Positions 34,489-43,351 of a DNA stretch of 64,000 nucleotides are shown in pieces (the first letter of the stretch is position 1; each line of letters opens with the position of its first letter). The stretch is from the NCBI RefSeq assembly GCF_036421855.1, contig NZ_JAZGOK010000001.1; one strand, given 5' to 3'. The notes beneath the pieces are model-generated. The model had not been told where the DNA came from and made no database searches. It worked only from the letters and a program-made list of their open reading frames with translations. The stretch comes from Georgenia_B sunbinii (lineage in GTDB: Bacteria > Actinomycetota > Actinomycetes > Actinomycetales > Actinomycetaceae). Position numbers and translations under genes: made by a program.

Positions 34489-35127
34489 ATGACCAGCCCT
34501 GCGCACCGTCACCCATGCGCCCGCCGCGACCGGCGCACGCGCGCCGCCGGGGCGATCGCCACCGGCGCGCTCGCCGTCGCGGCGGTCATCGGCGCCGCCC
34601 CGGCGACGGCCGCTGCCGTCGGCGACCAGGGACCGCCGCCGGAGATCCAGGGCGGGGTGACCGAGCAGATGCTCCACGACTCGGTCCGTGCCTTCGCCGT
34701 CGACGGCCACATCCTGCGCTTCGCCCCAGACGACCACGTCGTCTCGCTCGGGGACGACACGGCCAGCGAGGACGGCGAGACCACCATCTCGCTGTCCACC
34801 GACCTGCTGTTCCGGGAGAACACCTGGGAGCTGCCGTCGAACGCCGCCGGCCGGATCGCGAGCCTGGTGGCGGACGTGCCCGACGGCGCGAGCGTCCAGG
34901 TGGTCGGCCACACCGACACCCAGCAGCCGGTCGGCCACGACTTCGACAACCAGGAGCTCTCGGAGAACCGTGCCGAGGCGGTGGCGCAGGCTCTGCGCGC
35001 CGAGCGTCCCGACCTCGGGCTGGACGTCTCGGGGCGCGGTGACACCGCGCCCGCCGAGACCGGCGAGCCTGACGAGCCGGCGGTCCACGCCGCCAACCGC
35101 CGCGTGGAGATCGTCTACGCCGGCTGA
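34489..35127 (+). CDS. Secreted OmpA-family (peptidoglycan-binding) protein
   Basis: 212 residues. A twin-arginine-like basic start (RRDRRTRAAGAIATG) and a hydrophobic signal segment are followed by a C-terminal OmpA domain (about 100-212). It shows LFRENTWELPSNAAGRI, the VVGHTDTQ loop and NRRVEIVYAG, the residues that bind diaminopimelate in relatives. It probably anchors the envelope module to peptidoglycan. It is the last gene of the sigma factor, kinase, lipoprotein group; a perfect 25-bp hairpin follows. Confidence 0.88.
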   Translation: MTSPAHRHPCARRDRRTRAAGAIATGALAVAAVIGAAPATAAAVGDQGPPPEIQGGVTEQMLHDSVRAFAVDGHILRFAPDDHVVSLGDDTASEDGETTISLSTDLLFRENTWELPSNAAGRIASLVADVPDGASVQVVGHTDTQQPVGHDFDNQELSENRAEAVAQALRAERPDLGLDVSGRGDTAPAETGEPDEPAVHAANRRVEIVYAG

Positions 35128-35157
35128 CTCCAGCCCCCTCCTTCCCCAACCCCCCAA

Positions 35158-35211
35158 CCGCGAGAGCGGGATTGTCCACACGAATCCGTGTGGACAATCC
35201 CGCTCTCGCGG
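35158..35211. terminator. Perfect 25-bp inverted repeat, built from two opposed 18-bp repeat units
   Basis: Bases 35158-35182 are fully complementary to 35187-35211, with loop AATC. Each arm contains one complete unit of the dispersed repeat (core GAGAGCGGGATTGTC), so two units in opposite orientation form the hairpin. It lies between the convergent OmpA and response-regulator genes and can act as a bidirectional terminator. Confidence 0.85.
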
Positions 35212-35315
35212 ACAATCCCGCTCTCGCGGACAAGTCTGCTCTCGGGGACAAGTCTGCTCTCGAGGACAAGTCGGCTGTCGGGGACAAGTCTGCTGTCGCG
35301 GACAATCCCGCTCTC
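35190..35315 (-). repeat. 18-bp tandem repeat array E (7 units)
   Basis: Seven contiguous units in reverse orientation follow the hairpin arm; a single plus-orientation unit lies in the opposite arm. Both core types occur (GGGATTGTC and AGACTTGTC). The last unit is followed by a partial copy and then the stop codon of the response regulator on the other strand. Confidence 0.94.
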
Positions 35316-35337
35316 GCGGAGAAGGGGGCTGGCTGGG

Positions 35338-36015
35338 TCAGATGAGGCGGCGGACGGCGGCCCATCGGGTGAGCTCGTAGCGGGAGCTCAGCTGGAGCTT
35401 GCGGAGCACCGCGGACACGTGGGTCTCCACCGTCTTGATCGAGATGAACAGCTCGGCGGCGACCTCCTTGTAGGAGTAGCCGCGCGCGATGAGCCGCATG
35501 ACCTCTTGCTCCCGGGCCGAGAGCCGGTCGAGCTCGTCGTCGCCGGTGGCGACGTCACCCGCCGCAGTGCCGAAGGAGTCGAGCACGAAACCGGCGAGCC
35601 GCGGGGAGAACACCGCATCACCGTCGGCCACCCGGCGGACCGCGTCGGCCAGGTCCCGCGGGCTGATCGCCTTGGTGACGTAGCCGCGGGCGCCGGCCCG
35701 GATCACCCCGACGACGTCCTCGCTCGCGTCGGACACCGACAGCGCGAGGAACCGCGTCTCCACCCCCTGGCAGCCGGCGATGACGTCGATCCCGCCGCCG
35801 CCGCGCCCACCGGGCAGGTGGACGTCGAGGAGCACGACGTCGGGCACGTGCTGCCGCACCGCGGCGATCCCGCTCTCGACGTCGACCGCCTCGGCGACGA
35901 CGACGACGTCCGGCGCCACCGCGGCGAGCTCGGTGCGGACGCCGGTGCGGACCATCGAGTGGTCGTCGACGAGCACCACGCGGTATGTCCGGTCGGGCTG
36001 AGCTGCTGCGGTCAT
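35338..36015 (-). CDS. NarL/LuxR-family response regulator
   Basis: 225 residues. The receiver domain has the acidic pocket VDDH, the phospho-acceptor Asp in DVVLLDVHLPGG and the conserved Lys in YVTKAIS. The C-terminal LuxR helix-turn-helix reads LSAREQEVMRLIARGYSYKE, with ISIKTVETHVS. It starts in an ATGA overlap with the sensor kinase gene, its cognate partner. In relatives of this LiaSR/PspC layout the target is often the divergent envelope-stress gene; here that would be the PspC protein at 37430, which is inference. Confidence 0.95.
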   Translation of the reverse strand: MTAAAQPDRTYRVVLVDDHSMVRTGVRTELAAVAPDVVVVAEAVDVESGIAAVRQHVPDVVLLDVHLPGGRGGGGIDVIAGCQGVETRFLALSVSDASEDVVGVIRAGARGYVTKAISPRDLADAVRRVADGDAVFSPRLAGFVLDSFGTAAGDVATGDDELDRLSAREQEVMRLIARGYSYKEVAAELFISIKTVETHVSAVLRKLQLSSRYELTRWAAVRRLI

Positions 36016-37283
36016 GGTCGCTCCTCGGTGGTGGTGGTCGGCATCGCGAGGACGACCTCGGTGCCCTCGATGCCGGCGGCCGGGCCGGACCGGATGGTGG
36101 CCCGCCCGCCGTGACGGCGGAGCCGGCCGATGATCGACTCGCGGACCCCGTGGCGGTGCTCGGGGACCTCCTCCGGGTCGAAGCCGGCACCGCGGTCACG
36201 GACGAACACGGTGACCTCACCGCCACCGACCTCCACGTAGAGGGACACCGGTGGCCGGCCGTGGACGACGGCGTTGCGCAGCGCCTCCCGGGTCGCTGAG
36301 CTCAGCGCCTCGGTCGACGCGTCGGGCGGGTGGTCGCCGGCGGTGACGACGTCGACCGCGATGCCGTGCTGGTCCTCGACCTCGGCGGCCACCTGCCGGA
36401 TCGCCGCCGCCGTCGAGGTCCCGGCGGCGGGCCGGTCCTCGTACAGCCACTCGCGCAGCTCGCGCTCCTGGGCGCGGGCGAGCCTGGCGACCGCCTCGGC
36501 GTCGTCGGCGCGGCTGCGGATGAGGGAAAGGGTCTGCAGCACGGAGTCGTGCAGGTGCGCGGCGATGTCGGCGCGTTCGGCCTCCCGGGCGCGCGCGGCG
36601 CGCTCCTGGCCGAGGTCCCGCACTAGCCGCAGCCACAGCGGGGCGAGCACGACCGCGGCGCCGATGAGGATCGCGGCAGCGGCGACGAGGCTGGAGACCA
36701 GCTGGCCGGCGCCGTCGCCGCGGCCGAGCAGCAGCACCATCCCGAGCGTGGCGAGCAGCAGACCGCCGGCCACCCGGGACAGCGCCACCCACCGCATGGT
36801 CGATGACCGCCCGCCCAGGTTGGCGTCGAGCTGGCTCCACACCAGCGCGGCGCCGGCGAGGACCACGAGCACCGGCATGAGCCACGGGCTGGGCACCGTC
36901 ACCCCTGCCCGCCACAGCACGAGGGTGATCGCCGCCATCAGCAGCAGGAGGGCGACGACGAGGTCGGTCAGCGAGACCTCGCTGGTCACCTTGCGCAGCC
37001 GCGGGGCGAGCCGGGCAGCGGCGACCGGCCGGTCGTCCGCCGCCGCCAGGGCGGGGTCACCGGCGGGCACGAGGAGCCAGAGCCACAGGTAGAGCAGCAC
37101 GCCCGCACCCAGGGCCGGGACGGTGAGCACGAAGCCCCACCGCAGCCAGGTGAGCGGCAGGTCGAGGTGCGCGGCGAGCCCGGTGCACACGCCGCCCACC
37201 CGCCGTCCGGCGCTGGGCCGTCGCAGCGGCAACCGTGCCGGCGGCGCCGGCACGGTTGCTCCTGGTTCGGTGGCCGCGCTCAC
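36012..37283 (-). CDS. PspC-domain sensor histidine kinase
   Basis: About 423 residues. The N-terminal PspC domain (RRVGGVCTGLAAHLDLP) is followed by five or six membrane segments. The dimerisation helix has AHLHDSVLQTLSLI with the phospho-accepting His, and the ATPase domain has REALRNAVVHG and VRDRGAGFDPE. It autophosphorylates and passes phosphate to the overlapping response-regulator gene product. I prefer the GTG at 37283; ATGs at 37313 and 37331 would lengthen it without changing domains, and none has a good ribosome site. Confidence 0.93.
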   Translation of the reverse strand: MSAATEPGATVPAPPARLPLRRPSAGRRVGGVCTGLAAHLDLPLTWLRWGFVLTVPALGAGVLLYLWLWLLVPAGDPALAAADDRPVAAARLAPRLRKVTSEVSLTDLVVALLLLMAAITLVLWRAGVTVPSPWLMPVLVVLAGAALVWSQLDANLGGRSSTMRWVALSRVAGGLLLATLGMVLLLGRGDGAGQLVSSLVAAAAILIGAAVVLAPLWLRLVRDLGQERAARAREAERADIAAHLHDSVLQTLSLIRSRADDAEAVARLARAQERELREWLYEDRPAAGTSTAAAIRQVAAEVEDQHGIAVDVVTAGDHPPDASTEALSSATREALRNAVVHGRPPVSLYVEVGGGEVTVFVRDRGAGFDPEEVPEHRHGVRESIIGRLRRHGGRATIRSGPAAGIEGTEVVLAMPTTTTEERP

Positions 37284-37429
37284 TGCTAGATCGTCACACG
37301 GCGCGGGCGCCATGAGTAGCCCGACGGCCACCTTCCGGGGCTACCCCCGAGCGCCCCAGGCTGCGGTCCAGGGTCGGATCAGGGTGGTCCCCGATACCGC
37401 CGGGACGTCCCGACCGGTTGGCTGGAGCC

Positions 37430-39013
37430 ATGAACGAGACACCTGGCCCCCCACCGCCGGCTCCGGCACCGCCGACCGGCTTCTTCGCCTCGGTCCGGCG
37501 CATCGGGATCTGGCGCACCGACGACCGCTGGATCGGCGGCGTCGCGGCCGGTATCGCCCACCGGATGCGGATCGACCCGGTCATCGTGCGCGGTCTGTTC
37601 GTCGTCACCGGCTTCTTCGGTGGCCTCGGACTGCTGCTGTACGGCCTGGCCTGGGCGCTGCTGCCGGAGTCGTCCGACGGCCGCATCCACCTGGAGTCCG
37701 CGGTCCGTGGGCATTTCGACGTCGCCCTCGCCGGCGCCGGCGCCTTCTTCATCGTCGGCGTCAGCAACCCGGTCTTCTGGTGGGACGCCTCGTTCGGCTG
37801 GGGGCTGTCGTGGCTCCTCGTCGTCGGGGTCGTCGCCGGCATCGTCTTCCTCGTCCACAGCCAGCGCCAGTCAGCACCCGCGCCGCCCTACGTCCCACCC
37901 AGCACCCCAGCTACGGAGACCACCATGCCCTTCACCGGTGAGACCGGACCGTCCGCCACCGCTGTCCACCCCGCACGCCGCGACGACGCCGAGGTCACCA
38001 CCCGGCTCGACGACGCTGCACCAGCGGGCACCACCACGGTCAGCCACGACGGCCCGGGGCTCGACGAGACCACCCGTCTCGACGACGCCGACCGGGCCGC
38101 GGCCCAGACATCCGGCGGGTACGACGCCGGCGGCCCCGACCCGGCGACCGGCGCCACCGGCCCCAGCGACCACGGCAGCTACGGCGGCTACGGTGCCGGC
38201 GACCACGGCGGCTCCGGCGGCTACGGCGCCGGTGGCCCCGGCGGCTGGAGCGGCGCGGGCGGTCCACCGTCCCCTGGCACCCCTGCCCCGGCCGACCCGC
38301 CCACGCCGGTCCGGGTGGTGCCGGGCCCGGGTTCGCGGATCACCAGCGCTGTGCTCGCGGTCAGCCTGCTCACCGCGGCCGGCCTCGCGCTGGCGGACCA
38401 CGTCGACGTGCTCGACGGCAACGTGTGGCTGCTCGTCGGCGGCGCCGTGCTGACCGTCCTCGGTCTCGGCGTCGTCCTCAGCGGCGCGCTCGGCCGCCGG
38501 CAGGGTGGCCTCGGCGGGCTGGCCGTCGTCGTCGCGGTCGTCGTCGTGCCGGCCGCGCTGATCGTCGCGACCGTCCCCGGCCTCACCCGGATCGGCCCGG
38601 ACGGCTGGCGCAACTTGGGCAACCAGGGCTTCACGCCCACCACGATCGAGGCGGCGGACGCCGGCAGGTCGCTCGGGGCGGGGAAGCTCGTCGTCGACCT
38701 CACCGAGCTCGACATCGACGAGGACGTCACCATCCCCATCGAGGTGGGCTTCGGCAACGCCTCGATCATCGTCCCGGACGGCGTCGGCGTCACGGTCGAC
38801 GCCGAGATCGGCGCCGGCGAGGTCGTCGGTCCGCTCGACGACGACTGGACGGTCCGGTTCGCCGACGGCGGGCTCGCCACCGACCGTGGCGGCCGCGACA
38901 CCATCTCCGGCGGCGTGGGGATCGACGTCGAGGTCTCCCGGCCCGGCACCCCCCACATCACCGTCACCACCGACGTCGGCTTCGGCCAGATCACCATTGA
39001 GGAGCAGCGATGA
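37430..39013 (+). CDS. PspC-domain membrane protein with LiaF-like C-terminus
   Basis: 527 residues from an ATG with CTGGAG upstream. A PspC domain (about 30-85, DRWIGGVAAGIAHRM) is followed by two helices. Then comes a long Gly/Asp/Tyr-rich low-complexity stretch (about 160-290), two more helices, and a C-terminal beta-helical part with repeated Asp/Val motifs like the LiaF/DUF2154 domain. It diverges from the sensor kinase, which has the same N-terminal domain, so this is probably the stress protein that the two-component pair monitors or induces. Confidence 0.85.
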   Translation: MNETPGPPPPAPAPPTGFFASVRRIGIWRTDDRWIGGVAAGIAHRMRIDPVIVRGLFVVTGFFGGLGLLLYGLAWALLPESSDGRIHLESAVRGHFDVALAGAGAFFIVGVSNPVFWWDASFGWGLSWLLVVGVVAGIVFLVHSQRQSAPAPPYVPPSTPATETTMPFTGETGPSATAVHPARRDDAEVTTRLDDAAPAGTTTVSHDGPGLDETTRLDDADRAAAQTSGGYDAGGPDPATGATGPSDHGSYGGYGAGDHGGSGGYGAGGPGGWSGAGGPPSPGTPAPADPPTPVRVVPGPGSRITSAVLAVSLLTAAGLALADHVDVLDGNVWLLVGGAVLTVLGLGVVLSGALGRRQGGLGGLAVVVAVVVVPAALIVATVPGLTRIGPDGWRNLGNQGFTPTTIEAADAGRSLGAGKLVVDLTELDIDEDVTIPIEVGFGNASIIVPDGVGVTVDAEIGAGEVVGPLDDDWTVRFADGGLATDRGGRDTISGGVGIDVEVSRPGTPHITVTTDVGFGQITIEEQR

Positions 39014-39240
39014 GCACCAGCGGACCCGACAAGTACACCGTCATCACCGAAACGTCCGGTCCCCGTACCGGGACCATCGTCTGGGGAGCGGTGCTCGCCA
39101 TGCTCGGCCTCGGCTGCCTCGCCGTCGGGCTGGGCCTCAGCCTCGACCTGCAACTGTCACTGATCGTGCTGCTCGTCGTCGCGGGCGTCGGGCTGCTCGT
39201 CAAGGCGCTGCTGCCGCGGAACGACACACCCTCGCCCTGA
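39010..39240 (+). CDS. Small membrane protein behind the PspC protein
   Basis: 76 residues starting in an ATGA overlap with the PspC gene, so it is translationally coupled. Two hydrophobic helices fill the centre (IVWGAVLAMLGLGCLAVGL, and LIVLLVVAGVGLLVK). No known family. It probably acts with its upstream partner in the membrane. A strong terminator follows. Confidence 0.75.
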   Translation: MSTSGPDKYTVITETSGPRTGTIVWGAVLAMLGLGCLAVGLGLSLDLQLSLIVLLVVAGVGLLVKALLPRNDTPSP

Positions 39241-39259
39241 GCCGGACCGGTCACGGACC

Positions 39260-39302
39260 ACGGACGGCGGCGCCCCGGACCACCCGGGGCGCCGCCGTCC
39301 GT
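39260..39302 (+). terminator. Strong hairpin behind the PspC operon
   Basis: Perfect 19-bp stem (39260-39278 with 39284-39302) and a five-base loop, between convergent genes. Immediately after it an 8-base direct repeat (GATCAGTC, three copies at 39310-39333) runs over the stop codon of the minus-strand gene. Confidence 0.85.
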
Positions 39303-39327
39303 CGTCGTCGATCAGTCGATCAGTCGA

Positions 39328-39843
39328 TCAGTCGATCGCGGGGACCGGCTCACGCACCGGCCCGGCGACGGCCGGCGCCGGCTTGGCGAGCTGGTTCATG
39401 CCCAGGCCGATGACGATGAGCAGCGCACCCAGGCCGATGACGAGGGCGGCGACGCCGTAGGAGACCACCGAGGTGAACAGCGAGGCCCGCAGGAACGAGG
39501 CGTTCATCACCGAGTTCCGCTGCGCCTGCAGCTCCTCGTGCTCCGGGCTGCCGGGCTCCACCTCGCTCATCGCCGCGCCGAGCTCGGCGTAGGTCCGCCC
39601 CTCGGTGCCGGCGAGCGCGTGGGTGTTGATGATGTCGGCCTGCGCGAAGGCGGAGAACGGGCCCTTGACCTCGGCGCCGGCGAGGAACGCGGCGTCGGCC
39701 GGCACGGTGATCTCCTCGGCCTTGAGCTGGCTGGTGACCATCCCCCAGGTGACGCCCCCGGCGAGGACGAAGATGATCCCGGCGACGAGGGCGAGGATCC
39801 CGGCGAGCTTCGCGATTCCCGTGCTGCGCGTTGCGGTGGTCAT
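39328..39843 (-). CDS. Two-helix membrane protein of unknown function
   Basis: 171 residues from an ATG with GAAAGGA upstream. One helix lies near the N-terminus (LAGILALVAGIIFVLAGGV) and one near the C-terminus (the VALVIGLGALLIVIGLG region). Between them is an extracytoplasmic part of about 90 residues. Similar actinobacterial proteins are often labelled aromatic ring-opening dioxygenase LigA, but nothing in the sequence supports an enzyme of that kind. Its last codons overlap an 8-base tandem repeat. Confidence 0.7.
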   Translation of the reverse strand: MTTATRSTGIAKLAGILALVAGIIFVLAGGVTWGMVTSQLKAEEITVPADAAFLAGAEVKGPFSAFAQADIINTHALAGTEGRTYAELGAAMSEVEPGSPEHEELQAQRNSVMNASFLRASLFTSVVSYGVAALVIGLGALLIVIGLGMNQLAKPAPAVAGPVREPVPAID

Positions 39844-40045
39844 GGTGTTCCTTTCGGCGTCGGCAGCTGGCCTGCCGTGTCAGTGAGCCCCGCTGGGCTC
39901 CTGTGGACAATTCTGGCAAACCGGTGGCCCGCGACCTGGGCCGATGGTCCCGAGCAGCGCCGGGAGTGCCGTTCGGCGGGTGTTACCTGTGACACACCGC
40001 CACGCAGCGGTTCGCCACCCTGCGGAAACCTGGAACTATCAGTAG

Positions 40046-41188
40046 ATGCGCGTGCTCCACGTCTCCGACTCCTACCGACCGTCGCTCGGTGGGATCCAGA
40101 CCCAGGTCCACCGGCTGGCCTGGCACCAGCGCAACGCCGGCGACGAGTCCTTCGTCCTCACCTCCACCGCCGCGCACCCGGGGCAGCACGGTCGCAGCCT
40201 CGACGTCGACGACGGCGTACCGGTCTTCCGCCTCACCGCACGCGTCCCGGGCAACCTCCCGATCCACGGCTGGCCGCTGCCGCACGCCCGCGAGCTGCTG
40301 GACCGGCTACGACCCGACGTCGTCCATTTCCATGTCGGTGGCGTGACGCCGACGACGCAGGCGATCATCCCGCTCGCCGTCGCACGCGGCATCGCCGGGA
40401 TCGTCACGGTGCACAGCGTGTGGCGGCCGCGCACCGCGATCCCGCTGTACGCCGCGCTCGACCGCGCCGTCGGCTGGTCCCGGTGGCCGATCGTGCTCAC
40501 CGCGGTCTCCGAGCTCGCCGCCCGGCCGGTGCGGCGCGCCTCGGGCGGGCGGGCCGAGGTCGGGGTGCTGCGCAACGGCGTCGACATCCCGCTGTGGCGC
40601 ACCCGGCAGGCCCCCGGCCCCGAGTCGGTCGACCGGCCGCTGCACGCCGTCTCCGCCGGCCGGTTCGCGCCGCGCAAGCGGATGCTCGAGCTGGTCCGCG
40701 CGCTGCTGCGCGCACACCGGGCCGACGGCGTCGCCGGGCGGCTGCAGGTGACGCTGGCGGGCGTCGGCCCCCAGCTCGAGGCCGCCCGCACCCTGGTCCG
40801 GGCCGCCGGCGCCGAGTCGTGGCTACGGCTGCCCGGCCGCTTCGAGCTGCCCGCCCTCATCGAGCTCTACCGGACCGCCGACGTGTACCTCGCCCCCGGG
40901 GTGGACGACGCGTTCTCGGTTGCCGTCCAGGAGGCGCGTGCGGCCGGCCTGGCGATCGTGTCGCGGTCGCAGTCCGGCGCTGCCGAGCTCCTCGTCGACG
41001 AGGTCGACGGGCTGCTGGCCCACGACGACGACGCGCTCAGCGCGGCGGTCGTCCAGCTCGTGCGCGACCGCGCCCTGCTCCACCGGATCCTCGCGCACAA
41101 CTACGCCGTGCCGCCGCCCACCCAGTGGCCGGCGGTGCTCGCCGAGGCGACCGGGCTCTACCGCAGTGCCCGGTCGCTCATCGGCTGA
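40046..41188 (+). CDS. GT4-family glycosyltransferase
   Basis: 380 residues of GT-B fold. The N-terminal domain opens with HVSDSYRPSLGGIQTQVH, typical of the acceptor side of GT4. The C-terminal donor site has the SAGRFAPRKRMLELVRA segment and EARAAGLAIVSRSQSGAAEL with the catalytic Glu-x7-Glu-like arrangement near residue 293. It probably transfers a nucleotide-activated sugar to a lipid or glycan at the membrane. No capsule or lipopolysaccharide cluster is adjacent. Its stop codon is seven bases from that of guaA on the other strand. Confidence 0.88.
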   Translation: MRVLHVSDSYRPSLGGIQTQVHRLAWHQRNAGDESFVLTSTAAHPGQHGRSLDVDDGVPVFRLTARVPGNLPIHGWPLPHARELLDRLRPDVVHFHVGGVTPTTQAIIPLAVARGIAGIVTVHSVWRPRTAIPLYAALDRAVGWSRWPIVLTAVSELAARPVRRASGGRAEVGVLRNGVDIPLWRTRQAPGPESVDRPLHAVSAGRFAPRKRMLELVRALLRAHRADGVAGRLQVTLAGVGPQLEAARTLVRAAGAESWLRLPGRFELPALIELYRTADVYLAPGVDDAFSVAVQEARAAGLAIVSRSQSGAAELLVDEVDGLLAHDDDALSAAVVQLVRDRALLHRILAHNYAVPPPTQWPAVLAEATGLYRSARSLIG

Positions 41189-41195
41189 GCGGCGA

Positions 41196-42815
41196 CTACT
41201 CCCACTCGATGGTGCCCGGCGGCTTGCTGGTGACGTCGAGGACCACCCGGTTGACGTCGGGGACCTCGTTGGTGATGCGCGCCGAGATCTGGGCCAGCAC
41301 CTCGTAGGGCACCCGGGACCAGTCGGCGGTCATCGCGTCCTCGGAGGACACCGGTCGCAGCACGATCGGGTGGCCGTAGGTGCGGGCGTCGCCCTGCACC
41401 CCGACCGAGCGGACGTCGGCGAGCAGCACCACCGGGCACTGCCAGATGTCACGGTCCAGGCCGGCGGCGCTGAGCTCGGCACGGGCGATGGCGTCGGCGT
41501 CGCGCAGGATCGCCAGCCGCTCGGCGGTCACCTCGCCGACGATCCGGATGCCGAGGCCCGGGCCCGGGAAGGGCTGGCGCCACACGATGTCCTCGGGGAC
41601 GTCGAGCTCGAGGCCGACGGCGCGGACCTCGTCCTTGAACAGCGCGCGCAGCGGCTCGACGAGCTCGAACTGCAGATCGTCCGGCAGCCCGCCGACGTTG
41701 TGGTGGGACTTGATGTTGGCCGCGCCCTCACCACCGCCGGACTCGACGACGTCGGGGTAGAGGGTGCCCTGGACGAGGAACTTGACGTCCTCGTGGGCCG
41801 AGTCGGCGGCGGCCTCGGCGACGACCTCGCGGGCCGCCTGCTCGAAGGTCCGGATGAACTCGCGGCCGATGATCTTGCGCTTGGTCTCCGGGTCGGTGAC
41901 GCCGGCGAGCGCGTCGAGGAACTGCGCGGAGGCGTCGACCACCTTGAGGTTGACGCCGGTGGCGGCGACGAAGTCCTTCTCGACCTGCTCGGCCTCACCG
42001 GCCCGCAGCAGACCGTGGTCGACGAAGACGCAGGTGAGCTGGTCGCCGACGGCGCGCTGCACGAGCGCGGCCGCCACCGAGGAGTCCACCCCGCCGGAGA
42101 GGCCGCAGATGACCTTGGCGTCCCCGACCTGCTCGCGGATGAGCGCGACCTGCTCGGCCACGACACTGCCAGCGGTCCACGTGGGGGCCAGGCCCGCGCC
42201 GTCGTACAGGAACCGCTCGAGCGAGGACTGGCCGAAGTCGGAGTGCCGGACCTCGGGGTGCCACTGCATCCCGTAGAGGCGGCGGGCGTTGTCCTCGAAG
42301 GCAGCGACCGGCGAGCCGGCGGAGGTGGCGAGCACCTCGAAGCCGTCGGGCGCCCGGTGGACGGCGTCGCCGTGGCTCATCCACACCTGCTGGTGGCGCG
42401 GGCTGCCGGCGAGCAGCGTGCCGTTGTCGGCGACGTCGACGGCGGTCGCGCCGTACTCCCGGGTGCCGGTCTGGGCGACCGTGCCGCCGAGTGCGTCTGC
42501 CATCAGCTGGAACCCGTAGCAGATGCCGAGCACCGGGACACCGGCGTCGAACAGCGCGGGGTCGACCGCCGGGGCGCCCTCGGCATACACCGAGGAGGGG
42601 CCCCCGGAGAGGATGATCGCGGCCGGGTCCTTGGCGAGGATGCGGTCGACGGAGGCGGTGTGGGGCAGGACCTCGGAGTACACCCGCGCCTCACGCACCC
42701 GTCGGGCGATGAGCTGGGCGTACTGCGCTCCGTAGTCGATGACGATGACCGGGCGGTGCCCGGCGGAGGGAACGGTCGGCTGCTCCGCGTCGGGCGCGGT
42801 GGGGTGCTGGGTCAC
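41196..42815 (-). CDS. guaA: GMP synthase (glutamine-hydrolysing)
   Basis: 539 residues from a GTG at 42815. The N-terminal glutamine amidotransferase has VIDYGAQYAQLIARR and the nucleophile in GICYGFQLM; the ATP pyrophosphatase domain has GLSGGVDSSVAAALV; the C-terminus ends RVVLDVTSKPPGTIEWE. It converts XMP to GMP with ammonia from glutamine. The start overlaps the stop codon of the DUF3817 gene by four bases (GTGA), so the two are coupled. Confidence 0.97.
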   Translation of the reverse strand: MTQHPTAPDAEQPTVPSAGHRPVIVIDYGAQYAQLIARRVREARVYSEVLPHTASVDRILAKDPAAIILSGGPSSVYAEGAPAVDPALFDAGVPVLGICYGFQLMADALGGTVAQTGTREYGATAVDVADNGTLLAGSPRHQQVWMSHGDAVHRAPDGFEVLATSAGSPVAAFEDNARRLYGMQWHPEVRHSDFGQSSLERFLYDGAGLAPTWTAGSVVAEQVALIREQVGDAKVICGLSGGVDSSVAAALVQRAVGDQLTCVFVDHGLLRAGEAEQVEKDFVAATGVNLKVVDASAQFLDALAGVTDPETKRKIIGREFIRTFEQAAREVVAEAAADSAHEDVKFLVQGTLYPDVVESGGGEGAANIKSHHNVGGLPDDLQFELVEPLRALFKDEVRAVGLELDVPEDIVWRQPFPGPGLGIRIVGEVTAERLAILRDADAIARAELSAAGLDRDIWQCPVVLLADVRSVGVQGDARTYGHPIVLRPVSSEDAMTADWSRVPYEVLAQISARITNEVPDVNRVVLDVTSKPPGTIEWE

Positions 42816-43213
42816 GGCGCCAGCGTAGTCCGCTCGCGGTCGAGCACGTGCGGCAGGTCCGCCTCGAACCACCCGTGGGCCCGGTGCTCCATGACGAACG
42901 ACAGCACCGGGACGACCCCGGCGACGATCAGCAGAGCCATCCGGCCCAGCGACCAGCGCATCCGCGACCACAGGTTGAAGACGCTCACCAGGTAGACGAC
43001 GTAGATCCAGCCGTGCACGAACGGGATCCAGGTGATCCATCGCTCGACGTCCGGGCCCACGCCCACCAGGTAGACGAGCACCATCTCCACGACCAGGAGC
43101 AGGAGCATGACGCCGGTGACCATCGCCATCGCCCGGTAGAAGCGCCAGCCGCCGCGGGCCTTGCGCTCGAGCTCGGCGCTGGCCGGCCCGCCTGTCGTCT
43201 CGTTGCCGCTCAC
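42812..43213 (-). CDS. DUF3817 membrane protein
   Basis: 133 residues from a GTG with a strong GGAGGTGGAGG stretch upstream. It has three helices, with WITWIPFVHGWIYVVYLV and the basic SRMRWSLGRMALLI segment that mark the DUF3817 family. The family often neighbours guaA in actinobacteria, as here. Function unknown. It is the first gene of a two-gene unit with guaA. Confidence 0.85.
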   Translation of the reverse strand: MSGNETTGGPASAELERKARGGWRFYRAMAMVTGVMLLLLVVEMVLVYLVGVGPDVERWITWIPFVHGWIYVVYLVSVFNLWSRMRWSLGRMALLIVAGVVPVLSFVMEHRAHGWFEADLPHVLDRERTTLAP

Positions 43214-43351
43214 CGTGGGTCCTCCACCTCCGCCCGGACGTCCGGGCGCCGTCGAATGGTCGAGCCGCCATTGTCGCAGGCGTCGGCGCGTGGCGAGGAG
43301 CACGTCGCGAGCCGCGGATAATGAAGGTGACCAGGGGCGACGGCGCGCCTA

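Noticed and set aside
39328..39843. LigA aromatic ring-opening dioxygenase
   Set aside because: The protein is two helices with a small outside domain and has no dioxygenase metal ligands. The label is a database habit.
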